From positions 1 to 54,555 of the forward strand of contig CAJVYU010000004.1 of assembly GCA_913009735.1 (NCBI GenBank): a DNA stretch of 54,555 bases, written 5' to 3'. The DNA comes from an uncultured Fidelibacterota bacterium (GTDB taxonomy: Bacteria > Fidelibacterota > Marinisomatia > Marinisomatales > TCS55). Of the stretch, positions 24,543-33,114 are shown in pieces (within the stretch, counting starts at the first letter, position 1; the number at the start of each line of letters is the position of its first letter). A program made the translations under genes and the position numbers. The notes under the pieces are model-generated. The model was not told the DNA's origin. It did no database searches and was given only the letters and a program-made list of their open reading frames with translations.

Positions 24543-25526
24543 TCAGGGTAAAAATGGTTGTTTAATGCGCCGGTAAGACTGCAATGTACTTTTTTTAAAT
24601 TCATTTTTGGCCTTCTCCGTCTCGCCCAATTGTTCATAAATCATTCCCTTCCAATAATGCACCCGATACATATCCTTCATGGTGGATGTGGCATCAAGAT
24701 AATTGAGAGCATTCTGATAATGGCCATTTTTAAAAGCAATGATTCCCAGTCCCAGCTGTGTGTAATTCGTCTGTTCAAATAAAGAGGATGAAAATACGGA
24801 TTTGGCTGAGTCCAACTGCCCGGACTGAATCAGGGCAAATCCAAGAAGTGTTCTACCCTCTATGGACAGGGAGTCTAAATGTGATAGTTCCTGTAATGCC
24901 AATTCGTACCTGCCTTTTAAATAAAGCTTGCGGGCTAGGGATACCCTTCTCAGTTGCTGTTTATCTTTTTTACTGACGTTTATGGGCTCTTGGATAAAAA
25001 ACTGGGTAGGATATATTGTGCTAAAAAAAGCAGTAATATTCTTAACTGATGCTTGGTTAAAACCTGGGAAGTATGCCAGGATTACTCCTTTTTTGTTAAG
25101 GATGAAGATCGTAGGGTATACCTTCAGTCCAAAGTCAGAATTATAGCTGAAATACCCATCGCTGACTGTCTTAAATCCGGAAACCGTATCGCTGCCTGAA
25201 GCGATTCCGGAATAAATGTTGATAGGGTAAATGCTGTCCAGCGGAATGAACTTCATCATTTCTTGCAATTCTTTTAAAATATGTTCGGAATAATCCTGAC
25301 CTCTTTTTGTAAAAACCAACATCAGTGTGGTGTTTTCGGTAATGATATTCTCTGTATCCAGTTCAAATTTATATAAGATAGAATCGGGAATCGCGTTACC
25401 AATTTCCCATATTCTGCCAGCTTTTTGAGACAGGCCTTCACTCATCATACATAGGAAAATTCCAGACCAAATGAATACAGTCCAGATTGTTGAGACCCAA
25501 TGGTAACCGGTTTGCGGATGATCCAT
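24543..25526 (-). CDS. Exported thioredoxin-fold protein with C-terminal TPR repeats
   Basis: A 327-residue protein with an N-terminal signal or anchor (about 10-30), then a thioredoxin-like domain: the strand TLMLVFTKRGQDYSEHILKEL followed later by LKVYPTIFILNKKGVILAYFPGF with the cis-proline (YPT). The usual CXXC pair is replaced by KRGQDYS, so redox chemistry by that site is excluded. The second half (about 195-320) holds TPR repeats such as YELALQELSHLDSL and YQNALNYLDATSTMKDMYRVHYWKGMIYEQLGETEKAKNEF. It probably binds and orders other parts of the conduit in the periplasm, but no partner is proved. The start overlaps the preceding cytochrome stop (TAATG). Confidence 0.8.
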   Translation of the reverse strand: MDHPQTGYHWVSTIWTVFIWSGIFLCMMSEGLSQKAGRIWEIGNAIPDSILYKFELDTENIITENTTLMLVFTKRGQDYSEHILKELQEMMKFIPLDSIYPINIYSGIASGSDTVSGFKTVSDGYFSYNSDFGLKVYPTIFILNKKGVILAYFPGFNQASVKNITAFFSTIYPTQFFIQEPINVSKKDKQQLRRVSLARKLYLKGRYELALQELSHLDSLSIEGRTLLGFALIQSGQLDSAKSVFSSSLFEQTNYTQLGLGIIAFKNGHYQNALNYLDATSTMKDMYRVHYWKGMIYEQLGETEKAKNEFKKSTLQSYRRIKQPFLP

Positions 25527-26830
25527 TATTCTACTTTATCTCGACTATAGGTCTTTTCTACGTGGCATCCGGGGGCACAACTTCCACCGGTTTCATTGGG
25601 AGAAAAGTTTACCGGAAGCATCCATTTTCCAAAAGGAACCTCCTCCCGGATATGGAATGGTTTGATAGAAGCATGGGTTTCGTGGCAGGCTCGGCAGGTT
25701 CTGCCTTTTTTCTTATTTACATGCAGAAAATGCAGGTTTTTATTCCCATCTCTGAAATTGGTAAGCAGAGGAGACTCTTTATTGACAATATTTGTAGCAA
25801 AATGGCATTGATTGCATAAATCATATTTGTCGATTTCGAATTCACTGTAGAATGATTTCGGGTAATTATATTTCAAGAGCCGGAAAAGATCGGAACTGTG
25901 TGGCTGGTGACAACCTGTACAATTTTTATCTTTAATAGGTCCATGCCAATCTGGCTGTTCCTCCAGCAGTTTCTGCATATTTGTTAACCCCCCTTTATTG
26001 TTTTTTTTTGGTTTATTATGGCATCCAAGACAAAGCTCAAAAGAGGTAGAACGCAGATTTTTTTCTATAGAGGAACCGTGGGGTGAATGGCAGTTCAGGC
26101 AGGTATTATCTATTTCCACTGCTTTATGTACATGGAGGGATTTTTCCAGCTCTGCGGATATACTATCATGACAAGTGAAACAGAGTGCCGGTGGAGCATC
26201 CTTTAGCTGATACTTTGTATTTGAGGAATGGGGGCTATGGCAATTCGAGCAAGATTCCTCTACCGGTTCATGCTTGAAGATATAAGATGATATTTCTTCT
26301 GATTTTGATTCATGACATTCGTAGCAGGTGCTATTTACATCTTTGGTAAACAAGAGAGACCCATTGCTATTATCATGTCCGGAATGACAAACATTGCAGG
26401 CGCCGACAGCTACGGGACCATGAACAAATTTATTATTTTCTTTTCCGGTTTCGTGACATTTATTGCAGACTTCAGCAGTGTTATTACCTCGCAAAAGGTT
26501 AGAAAATTTACTTTGGTGTGGATCGTGACAGCTCATACACTCACCGGACGCAACCGGATTGTGCAGCTTTTCATTATCCTTTGAAACATCATGACATGCG
26601 CTACAGAGGTCCTGAATGTTTTCTTCTGCTAATTCGAATTCCTTACCTCGGCCTTTAGGATGTTTTTTTCCTGTTTGTGTATGACAGGCAGTACAATCCC
26701 CTTCCTCTACAGGCACATGTAAATATTTTTTTTCAACCACATCGTCATGACAACCAGATGAGGAGCAATCCTGGGAGAGAGCCGGTTGAAAACAGGCTAG
26801 AAATATGATTATAAAAATAAGGTTTTTCAT
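25526..26830 (-). CDS. Multihaem c-type cytochrome (13 CXXCH plus two variant motifs)
   Basis: A 434-residue protein with signal peptide MKNLIFIIIFLACFQPALSQ. I count 13 CXXCH motifs (CTACH, CSACH, CMSCH, CNKCH, CNVCH, CYECH, CSNCH, CFTCH, CLNCH, CLGCH, CTGCH, CNQCH, CRACH). There is also an N-terminal CSSSGCH (four residues between the cysteines) and a C-terminal CAPGCH (three between). That is up to 15 haems on 434 residues, a density typical of electron-wire cytochromes. Repeated CxxCHxPHxS units with distal histidines indicate bis-His ligation. The segment HGPVAVGACNVCH recurs in the pentahaem protein. No lipobox is seen. It abuts the 548-residue cytochrome and overlaps the thioredoxin/TPR gene. 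Confidence 0.93.
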   Translation of the reverse strand: MKNLIFIIIFLACFQPALSQDCSSSGCHDDVVEKKYLHVPVEEGDCTACHTQTGKKHPKGRGKEFELAEENIQDLCSACHDVSKDNEKLHNPVASGECMSCHDPHQSKFSNLLRGNNTAEVCNKCHETGKENNKFVHGPVAVGACNVCHSGHDNSNGSLLFTKDVNSTCYECHESKSEEISSYIFKHEPVEESCSNCHSPHSSNTKYQLKDAPPALCFTCHDSISAELEKSLHVHKAVEIDNTCLNCHSPHGSSIEKNLRSTSFELCLGCHNKPKKNNKGGLTNMQKLLEEQPDWHGPIKDKNCTGCHQPHSSDLFRLLKYNYPKSFYSEFEIDKYDLCNQCHFATNIVNKESPLLTNFRDGNKNLHFLHVNKKKGRTCRACHETHASIKPFHIREEVPFGKWMLPVNFSPNETGGSCAPGCHVEKTYSRDKVE

Positions 26831-28477
26831 TTAATACCTCTTCATTTTATGTTCTTTACCATGGCATTTTAAATAACATTGCCCCCGGTTGGTGCCTAGA
26901 TCAACAAACTCGAGTCTTCCATGGCGATCTGGTGAGACGTAGTCAGTGTTAAAATTGATGAGGTGGGTGTTCGTGTAAGAACCATGGGGATCATGGCAGG
27001 TAGTACAGGCAGTTTGTTCATCCTCTATATGCGTACTGTGTTTAAAACGAGAATCATCATTTAGAATTGAATTCCGGTCATGGCACTTGTAGCACAGTGT
27101 ATAAATAGTGTATGATTCTGCATTATAATCGGAAAACACCAGGTTCCTTTCTAAAATCGGTGCATAACTGGAACCGTGTGGTCCCTGAGGCGCTTGCCCA
27201 TTTACAACACCATCATCGTTATGACAATCCGTGCAATAGATAATGGAATTTTCTGTCCACGGCGAAATCAGGCTGGGCACATTGGAGTTCTGACCGGGGC
27301 CATAAACAGGATGAAAGGACGGATTGGTTTCTGAAAATTCCAGCCGCAAGTCCGTCTGGGTGTCCAGCCGTGGAACATAAATTGTTTGTGATGGAAGGGT
27401 ATTCTGGTGGCATTTTAAACATACTTCATATTCATAGGAACTGGGAGCCACCTGGTTTCCGCTGTTATCGGTTCCAGTTACCCCGGATAGGGCTCCGGTA
27501 ACATAGGGAGGATTCGCTGAGGTCGAGTTGGCCTCATGGGGATTGTGACAATCGGTACATTCTACATGTTCATCCATCAAAGCTGAGTCCTCAATGGGTG
27601 TATGAATCTGGTTGTAATTTTCAACCGGGTGTGTGGATAATTTCATTATGGAGGTCTGAATGTCTCCCTGGGCAACATTCCCGTTGTGGCATACCAGGCA
27701 ATTATCTTCTTCAGCACTGGATTTCATCAGCCAATAGAGGCCATATCCACCATGGGGTGTATGACAATTATTACATGCATTTTCATTAACAGTCGTCCAA
27801 TCCGTGTATGGCCAGGGATCGGGCAGTTGACCGTTCCAAGCGGCATTGGAACTAAAATGGGTGCCATTAGTCCATGCGGACAGGTTATGACATCGACTGC
27901 ATAAGGCTCCGCTGACGGGGTTAGTGACCAGAAAATTGCCGTTGGTGTTGTCATGAGGGTCGTGACAGGATGAACATTCAACATTGGAAGTCCAACCCGT
28001 ATGAACATTGTGGCAACCCTCGCAATTATAACCTGTTGGATGGGCATCAACATTCAGAGGATGATCATCGCTGAGATTATCGGACAGGTTGGTGCGATAG
28101 GAAGAGGGGATTTTATCCATGCCCACCGGAAAAGCAATCGGGTCGACTCGATTCATCACCAAGCCCAGAGCGACGGTGCCGTCGTGGCAACTTAGACATA
28201 CCCGGGAGGATGCACCTGGTTGCTGGGTATTGGTTTCCATGGATGGGCTTCCATAGAGCGTAAATGTGGTAATGGATGCAGACCGGTTCCAGAGCGGCGC
28301 CTGGGTTGATCCTCCATGAGTGGCATGACAGAATATACAGACCTCTTCCTCCTGGGTTGATTTAATATCCCCGGTTCCCGATATGGATAAATTATGTTTT
28401 GTGCTCGTAATCGACGGCTGAGACCTGATGAGAGGAGTTGAAACGATAATGAGGACTATTAAAATAAACTTATTCAT
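26831..28477 (-). CDS. Large multihaem c-type cytochrome (12 CXXCH plus one CX3CH)
   Basis: A 548-residue exported protein with signal peptide ending LIRSQPS. I count 12 CXXCH motifs (CIFCH, CLSCH, CEGCH, CSSCH, CSRCH, CNNCH, CLVCH, CTDCH, CLKCH, CTDCH, CYKCH, CTTCH) and a terminal CYLKCH. Long haem-poor stretches, for example about residues 300-400, suggest beta or surface domains, unlike the denser 434-residue partner. Its opening (SISGTGDI...EEEVCIFCHATHGGSTQAPLWN..TFTLYGS) matches the layout of the tetrahaem gene, so the two are paralogues at the N-terminus. The first 8 bases overlap the NHL gene. It is the best candidate for a surface-exposed terminal cytochrome. Confidence 0.92.
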   Translation of the reverse strand: MNKFILIVLIIVSTPLIRSQPSITSTKHNLSISGTGDIKSTQEEEVCIFCHATHGGSTQAPLWNRSASITTFTLYGSPSMETNTQQPGASSRVCLSCHDGTVALGLVMNRVDPIAFPVGMDKIPSSYRTNLSDNLSDDHPLNVDAHPTGYNCEGCHNVHTGWTSNVECSSCHDPHDNTNGNFLVTNPVSGALCSRCHNLSAWTNGTHFSSNAAWNGQLPDPWPYTDWTTVNENACNNCHTPHGGYGLYWLMKSSAEEDNCLVCHNGNVAQGDIQTSIMKLSTHPVENYNQIHTPIEDSALMDEHVECTDCHNPHEANSTSANPPYVTGALSGVTGTDNSGNQVAPSSYEYEVCLKCHQNTLPSQTIYVPRLDTQTDLRLEFSETNPSFHPVYGPGQNSNVPSLISPWTENSIIYCTDCHNDDGVVNGQAPQGPHGSSYAPILERNLVFSDYNAESYTIYTLCYKCHDRNSILNDDSRFKHSTHIEDEQTACTTCHDPHGSYTNTHLINFNTDYVSPDRHGRLEFVDLGTNRGQCYLKCHGKEHKMKRY

Positions 28478-29465
28478 ACAGCATTTTAAATATTTGGATC
28501 CGTTTATTCATAGTATCAGTAATATAAATGTAGGGGCTGTCTATGGCAATATCGGTGGGTGAAAGAAATTCCCCGGGACCGTGCCCGGCGCGGCCTACTA
28601 CCAGTAGAAATTCACTGTCTGAGTTGAAAATTTGAAAATTATCGAAGCTTGTATCGGATACATAAATTCGACCTGATTCGTCTACGGCGATGCCCTTGGG
28701 ACGGTTAAACTGTCCGGTAGCCATACCCTGAACCCCGCAGAATCCCTGATATACTCCGTCAGCGTTGAAAATAAGGACCCTGAAATTCATTGTATCCGTT
28801 ATGTAAATATTGCCGTTATCCCGAGCACTTACAAAAGTAGGGTAATTTAATTGCCCATTTTGTTTACCCCGTTCACCGAAAGTACGGATTACCTTTCCAA
28901 ACCTGTCAAATATTACTGCCTGGTGATTTTTTGTATCAATGGCACAATAAAGTTCACCTAAATTGGTTATACCTGTTAGCCTGCCGGGGGGGGGTATCAG
29001 GGCAAGTTTTCGATTCAGAGTACCGTTATAATTAAAGACCCAAAGATCGGTACCTATTGATGAAGTTACCAGAATTTCATTTTCCCCCAGGGCTACATCA
29101 GTTGGAGAAAAAAGATCCTTGTTCGGTAGAGTGTTTCCATCAATAAAAATGAAAGATTTTTTATTCCTAAAGAGCAGAAATACTCCTTTCCGACCGGGAT
29201 CAGCCACAGCAATCATTTTTTTGTTCACCGCAATTCCCATCGGTTGAACAAAATTAAGATCCGGGCCAGGGTTGATCATTTGGCTTATCCACTGTCTGAA
29301 GTTTTTTTTGGAAGAATATGCGGATAAATCCTGAATAGAAGAAACGTATTGGATTTTCCCTTCTTCCGGGGCATCTGGCCATACCAAGGTCTGGGCGCCC
29401 AGAAAAACGGGCATCAAGATACAGGCAGCGAGATTCAATTTTTGAAGTCGATTTGAAATTTCCAA
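28470..29465 (-). CDS. Exported NHL-repeat beta-propeller protein
   Basis: A 331-residue protein with a signal peptide (cleavage near FLGAQT) and about five to six NHL repeats, for instance FVQPMGIAVNKKMIAVADPG, LNYPTFVSARDNGNIYITDT, FNRPKGIAVDESGRIYVSDT and FLSPTDIAIDSPYIYITDT. Each ends in the DT..R/N.IQIF pattern of a propeller blade. NHL propellers bind proteins or polysaccharides and are often encoded with multihaem cytochromes and porins. It has no lipobox, unlike the NHL lipoprotein at the head of the operon. Its start overlaps the beta-barrel gene by 31 bases. Confidence 0.9.
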   Translation of the reverse strand: MEISNRLQKLNLAACILMPVFLGAQTLVWPDAPEEGKIQYVSSIQDLSAYSSKKNFRQWISQMINPGPDLNFVQPMGIAVNKKMIAVADPGRKGVFLLFRNKKSFIFIDGNTLPNKDLFSPTDVALGENEILVTSSIGTDLWVFNYNGTLNRKLALIPPPGRLTGITNLGELYCAIDTKNHQAVIFDRFGKVIRTFGERGKQNGQLNYPTFVSARDNGNIYITDTMNFRVLIFNADGVYQGFCGVQGMATGQFNRPKGIAVDESGRIYVSDTSFDNFQIFNSDSEFLLVVGRAGHGPGEFLSPTDIAIDSPYIYITDTMNKRIQIFKMLYE

Positions 29466-31387
29466 TGCTGATCCGTTTCTATTTCTTTAAAAAATTTATA
29501 TATAAGTTTTTCGTAGGAAAAGACTAACGCCATTTTCCGGTTTTCCATTTTTGACTGGATATACCAACGCTGTTCAAAAAGTTTATTGAGTTTTCCATCC
29601 ACAATTTTTTGGGTAAACCCGGAATTGACTTTTAACGATCGTGACAATCGTCGAAACAACTCAACGGAAATGATCGTATTTATCTGGGTGTCGTGCCTTA
29701 TGGGCAAATATTCCGACCCATACTGAATATTAAGTAAAATATACTGGGTTAGGTAAGAACCCAGTATAGTATTGATGTTCGTTTCCAGCCGTTCATAGGG
29801 TGTAATGGATGAATTAGATACCGTATAATTTGTTCGGATGGATACAGGAGCATATTCCAGATTAAGAAAATAACTGCGTTCCTGTTTTTCATCCTCTTTT
29901 GTCAGGGTTGTCCATGCCTGTTTTGGATATCTCATAGCTCTGTTTTTGAATCCCACATTAATTCCCCAAAAACTCTGATATTCGTAAGATATTCCGAATT
30001 GCTCGGAGGTTGATTGCGACCCTTCGTCCGTACGCCCACCCCAGCTGTATCGAATTAGCACATCGCTTGAATCAGGAATGGAGCTAAGTGGGGTCTTTTG
30101 GATTTCTATCCGGTTATCATAAACATAGATGACAAAATCCAAGTTTGAAAAATATTGAACGACCCCTGTTTCGTCATAAATTTCAACAGATTCTTCCTTG
30201 ATATTATCCTGGCGGAGTATAATGGTATTAAAATTATCGAAAGAATAAATATCTTCCACCCAGCGAAATAAAGGTTCTTCGCTGTGGATATCCTCACTGC
30301 GGGGCTTATAGGCATAATTAATAAACAGCCTTCCCAAGGGAAGTTTCTTTGTGTAATTCCATTCAGCGTTCAGCTCTCTGCCCTTTTTCTGATATTGACT
30401 TTCTAAAATGATATCTTCCTGAAACATGAGTTGAGTAGCCAGGCTTGCAAATAATTGGTGGTTTAAATTTGCGTTGAAAGTATGGTTACTTGATACCTGT
30501 TCCTGGGTATCATTATAACGGAAGAAATATCCACCATCAAACGTTAATGTTTTTGACCACTGATAATTAGCCCGGGTGGAGATATTCACATTAATAATAT
30601 CTTTATCACTTTGGATCCTATTCCCAAAAAGAGAAGAATAAATGGTTGTTTTCCCATGATTTTTAAGCGGCAACGAATTAGTTAACTGTAGTGTTGTATT
30701 TTTTATATCGGTGTTATAGAGTCCCGTTTCAACGCGTTCAACCCGGTTTTGGTTTAGGTTGAAAGCACCATTTCCCTTAGCCGGATCTCCCCAACTACCT
30801 CTGAATCCAGAACGTTTCTCATGGGCATATATTTCCCGGTTCCCGTATTCTTCCAGGCGTTTATCATTTCCAAAGTCAATATTCATTTTGAACGTTGGGG
30901 TACGCCAATTCCCTTTTGCTGTCCAGCTATTATCCTGACTGATGGAATCATCAAAAAAATTACTGTTTATTTTTCTATATTTCCGCCGGTAGCCGATTAT
31001 TATGTTATATGGTTTTGTCCCCAGCCAAATACTTTGAAAAGCAATGTCTTGAAAAAAATTATTATTTTTTGTTTTTTTTTCTTCAGAAAAGGACTGGGAT
31101 AAAATATTCTGGTTAATTCCCAACCCTGCGGTTAGAGTATATAACATTAAATTCGGATGATAAAGGCTGCCATACCCATTCAGTTGTAGGGATTCAAAAT
31201 AAGTATTGATTGAAGACTGGCCATTAAATGCGGCATCTTTTATTTGGCGATTTTTATTTTGAATATCAGAAGACATGTGCACCTCATATCCCCGGAGTTT
31301 GTACGAGAACCATTTTTTTTGAGTGATTTGTGCACTGGTAATTCCCGTTAAGAAACAAAAGGCAAATAACTGTATGATTCGATTCAT
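29435..31387 (-). CDS. Outer-membrane beta-barrel protein of the cytochrome operon
   Basis: A 650-residue exported protein with signal peptide MNRIIQLFAFCFLTGITSAQ and almost entirely alternating amphipathic strands rich in Tyr, Trp, Phe, Asn and Ser (FESLQLNGYGSL, TTLQLTNSLPL, STRANYQWSKTLTFDGGYFFRYN). The last residues WKFQIDFKN resemble a barrel-closing strand. I do not recognise a named family. Size and context fit the porin of a porin-cytochrome conduit, through which haem chains cross the outer membrane. The frame extends to 31462, but the ATG at 31387 overlaps the pentahaem stop (TAATG) and begins the signal peptide. Confidence 0.83.
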   Translation of the reverse strand: MNRIIQLFAFCFLTGITSAQITQKKWFSYKLRGYEVHMSSDIQNKNRQIKDAAFNGQSSINTYFESLQLNGYGSLYHPNLMLYTLTAGLGINQNILSQSFSEEKKTKNNNFFQDIAFQSIWLGTKPYNIIIGYRRKYRKINSNFFDDSISQDNSWTAKGNWRTPTFKMNIDFGNDKRLEEYGNREIYAHEKRSGFRGSWGDPAKGNGAFNLNQNRVERVETGLYNTDIKNTTLQLTNSLPLKNHGKTTIYSSLFGNRIQSDKDIINVNISTRANYQWSKTLTFDGGYFFRYNDTQEQVSSNHTFNANLNHQLFASLATQLMFQEDIILESQYQKKGRELNAEWNYTKKLPLGRLFINYAYKPRSEDIHSEEPLFRWVEDIYSFDNFNTIILRQDNIKEESVEIYDETGVVQYFSNLDFVIYVYDNRIEIQKTPLSSIPDSSDVLIRYSWGGRTDEGSQSTSEQFGISYEYQSFWGINVGFKNRAMRYPKQAWTTLTKEDEKQERSYFLNLEYAPVSIRTNYTVSNSSITPYERLETNINTILGSYLTQYILLNIQYGSEYLPIRHDTQINTIISVELFRRLSRSLKVNSGFTQKIVDGKLNKLFEQRWYIQSKMENRKMALVFSYEKLIYKFFKEIETDQHWKFQIDFKN

Positions 31388-31983
31388 TATTTTCCATACA
31401 CATTTTCGCGTAAATAATGCACACTGACATCGGAAAAATGGGGAGAGTGGCAGGATACACAAGTACTTGATTCTGTCAAACTGTGACCTGGATTATTCTC
31501 CCTATTAATTTCTCCGTGGCAAAATGTGCATAGTTCCTGTCCCGGCCTGATTAAAAGATTATCATAAGAAGAGCGGTGGGGGTTGTGACAAACCAAGCAT
31601 TGACCGACAGCTACGGGACCATGAGTGTACTGCCGTTTAGCTACAAAATTTTTATGACACGATTTGCATAAAATATCTATACTGGCCTCCGTCATTTTTT
31701 GACCATATCCTGTTTTATGGCAATTATCGCATTTTTTTTCTTTATAGGGTTTATGGAGAAATAACTCTGGTTCCGGTTTGATTTTTCTAACCGCAAGGGC
31801 AGGTTGTCCGGTAGAATCATCTGTTGTTAAGGGTTGGGTCTGAATTTCCACTATCTCCTCTCTGGAGCTGGGGAAAGGGACACCATCGAAAAAGAAAGAA
31901 AGTATTCGGTAAGTTTGTTCCTCCTCACACTTGGGCTGCAAGGTAATTAACACCGCGCTCATGATTAGGGTTAACCCTTTCAC
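31387..31983 (-). CDS. Pentahaem c-type cytochrome
   Basis: A 198-residue protein with five CXXCH motifs (CDNCH, CKSCH, CLVCH, CTFCH, CVSCH) in its C-terminal 120 residues, after a proline- and glutamate-rich linker. The N-terminus MKGLTLIMSAVLITLQPKCEEEQ is a secretion signal. The cysteine there is not in a standard lipobox. The unit THGPVAVGQCLVCHNPHRSSYDNLL is nearly repeated in the 434-residue cytochrome. Placed directly before the beta-barrel gene, it is the natural candidate for the periplasmic haem protein that plugs into the barrel. It overlaps the preceding gene by ATGA. Confidence 0.9.
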   Translation of the reverse strand: MKGLTLIMSAVLITLQPKCEEEQTYRILSFFFDGVPFPSSREEIVEIQTQPLTTDDSTGQPALAVRKIKPEPELFLHKPYKEKKCDNCHKTGYGQKMTEASIDILCKSCHKNFVAKRQYTHGPVAVGQCLVCHNPHRSSYDNLLIRPGQELCTFCHGEINRENNPGHSLTESSTCVSCHSPHFSDVSVHYLRENVYGK

Positions 31984-33071
31984 TCACCTTCAACCGCAGA
32001 AGGATTTATGGGAGTGATTTTTCCATAAAAGCTGATTTTGTCCGGACCGTATTGATTGGTAACAATGATGATTTCACCCAATTTATAACCTGGCAGTACA
32101 TAATCAGTAAAATATTGACTGCCTGTATTATCGACAATAACCTGGGCGGGGAGATACATATCCCCTATTCCCTGATAGGAACCCCCAAAGAACATCAGTA
32201 GACGTCCTTTACTGTCAAAAAGTTGTACATTTTCAAAAGCAGAATCAACCACATAAAGAACACTATCTTGGCCAACAGCAATTCCTTTCGGCCGGGCAAA
32301 ACTTCCAATATTTGTTCCAATGCCGCCGAAAGATCTGATATAGTTGCCCCGTCGATCAAATTCCTGGATTCGAAATTGTCCAAAATCCGAAATATAAATA
32401 TGACCATTTTGACTGATAGTTACAGCATAAGGGACAAAGACACGTTGTGAATCAGGCAGATCTACATTGTTGGGGGGGAATTCACCCAAATACTTTTTTC
32501 CTTTCTTTGACCAGACTTCAACATTTTTATCCAGATAATCAGTTATTAAGAGAGAGTCACCCAAAATAGCAATATCGATCGGTTTCCAGGATTCGCTTGT
32601 CAGGGCATATTTATAATCCAAATCTTCGCTATAGACAACTACTTGCTGTCGTTCTGTATCCGTTACATAAATATCTCCATTGGTATCGATTACCACATTA
32701 ATCGGCTTTCTAAGCACCCCTCGTCCCATGGGTCGGAAAGTCCGCATTGTTTTTTCTTGAAGATCAAGAATAACAAGACCTGGCAGCATGGTATCACAAA
32801 TATATACTTTTCCATTTCGAAAGGCAACGCCATACGGTTTTTCTATTCCAACTTCCAATTCCAAAAGCGAACGACCAAATAAATATTGATCAAAGCCAGT
32901 GGCGGGAGCGATATCCGAGGAACTGGAAATCGAGCGTAAATACTGGATTCTAGGCTGATCGGGGGGTGACGGATAAACCGGCAAATTGTCAACATCCACT
33001 AGATTATTTGTATTCAATCCGGCGCATCCCATATACAAAACAATCATAATTAAAATTAGGGTAATTTTCAT
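31980..33071 (-). CDS. NHL-repeat lipoprotein, first gene of the cytochrome operon
   Basis: A 363-residue protein whose signal ends in the lipobox LYMGC (cysteine 16) and whose body is a six-bladed NHL-type propeller. Blades include IEKPYGVAFRNGKVYICDT, LRKPINVVIDTNGDIYVTDTERQQVVVY, FVPYAVTISQNGHIYISDFGQFRIQEFD and FARPKGIAVGQDSVLYVVDSAFENVQLFD. It is the membrane-anchored relative of the NHL protein encoded at 28470. A good ribosome site (AGAAGGA) lies eight bases before the ATG, and a sigma-54 promoter begins 28 bp upstream, which defines it as the operon's first gene. Confidence 0.91.
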   Translation of the reverse strand: MKITLILIMIVLYMGCAGLNTNNLVDVDNLPVYPSPPDQPRIQYLRSISSSSDIAPATGFDQYLFGRSLLELEVGIEKPYGVAFRNGKVYICDTMLPGLVILDLQEKTMRTFRPMGRGVLRKPINVVIDTNGDIYVTDTERQQVVVYSEDLDYKYALTSESWKPIDIAILGDSLLITDYLDKNVEVWSKKGKKYLGEFPPNNVDLPDSQRVFVPYAVTISQNGHIYISDFGQFRIQEFDRRGNYIRSFGGIGTNIGSFARPKGIAVGQDSVLYVVDSAFENVQLFDSKGRLLMFFGGSYQGIGDMYLPAQVIVDNTGSQYFTDYVLPGYKLGEIIIVTNQYGPDKISFYGKITPINPSAVEGE

Positions 33072-33098
33072 TGATACAGTCCTTCTTGTTAGAAAAAG

Positions 33099-33114
33099 GG
33101 CAAATATTATGCCA
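33099..33114 (-). promoter_or_regulatory. Sigma-54 promoter of the porin-cytochrome operon
   Basis: On the minus strand the site reads TGGCAT-N5-TTGCC, against the sigma-54 consensus TGGCAC-N5-TTGCA, with exact spacing and both the GG and GC pairs kept. It lies 28 bp upstream of the NHL lipoprotein ATG, which leaves a leader of roughly 15-20 bases with a good ribosome site. The operon encodes a sigma-54 activator, which makes the match meaningful. Activator binding sites would be expected further upstream, within 33115-33300. Confidence 0.83.

Noticed and set aside
25487-28195. Many plus-strand open frames opposite the cytochrome genes
   Set aside because: They are antisense shadows of the CXXCH-rich genes with no motifs and no ribosome sites.
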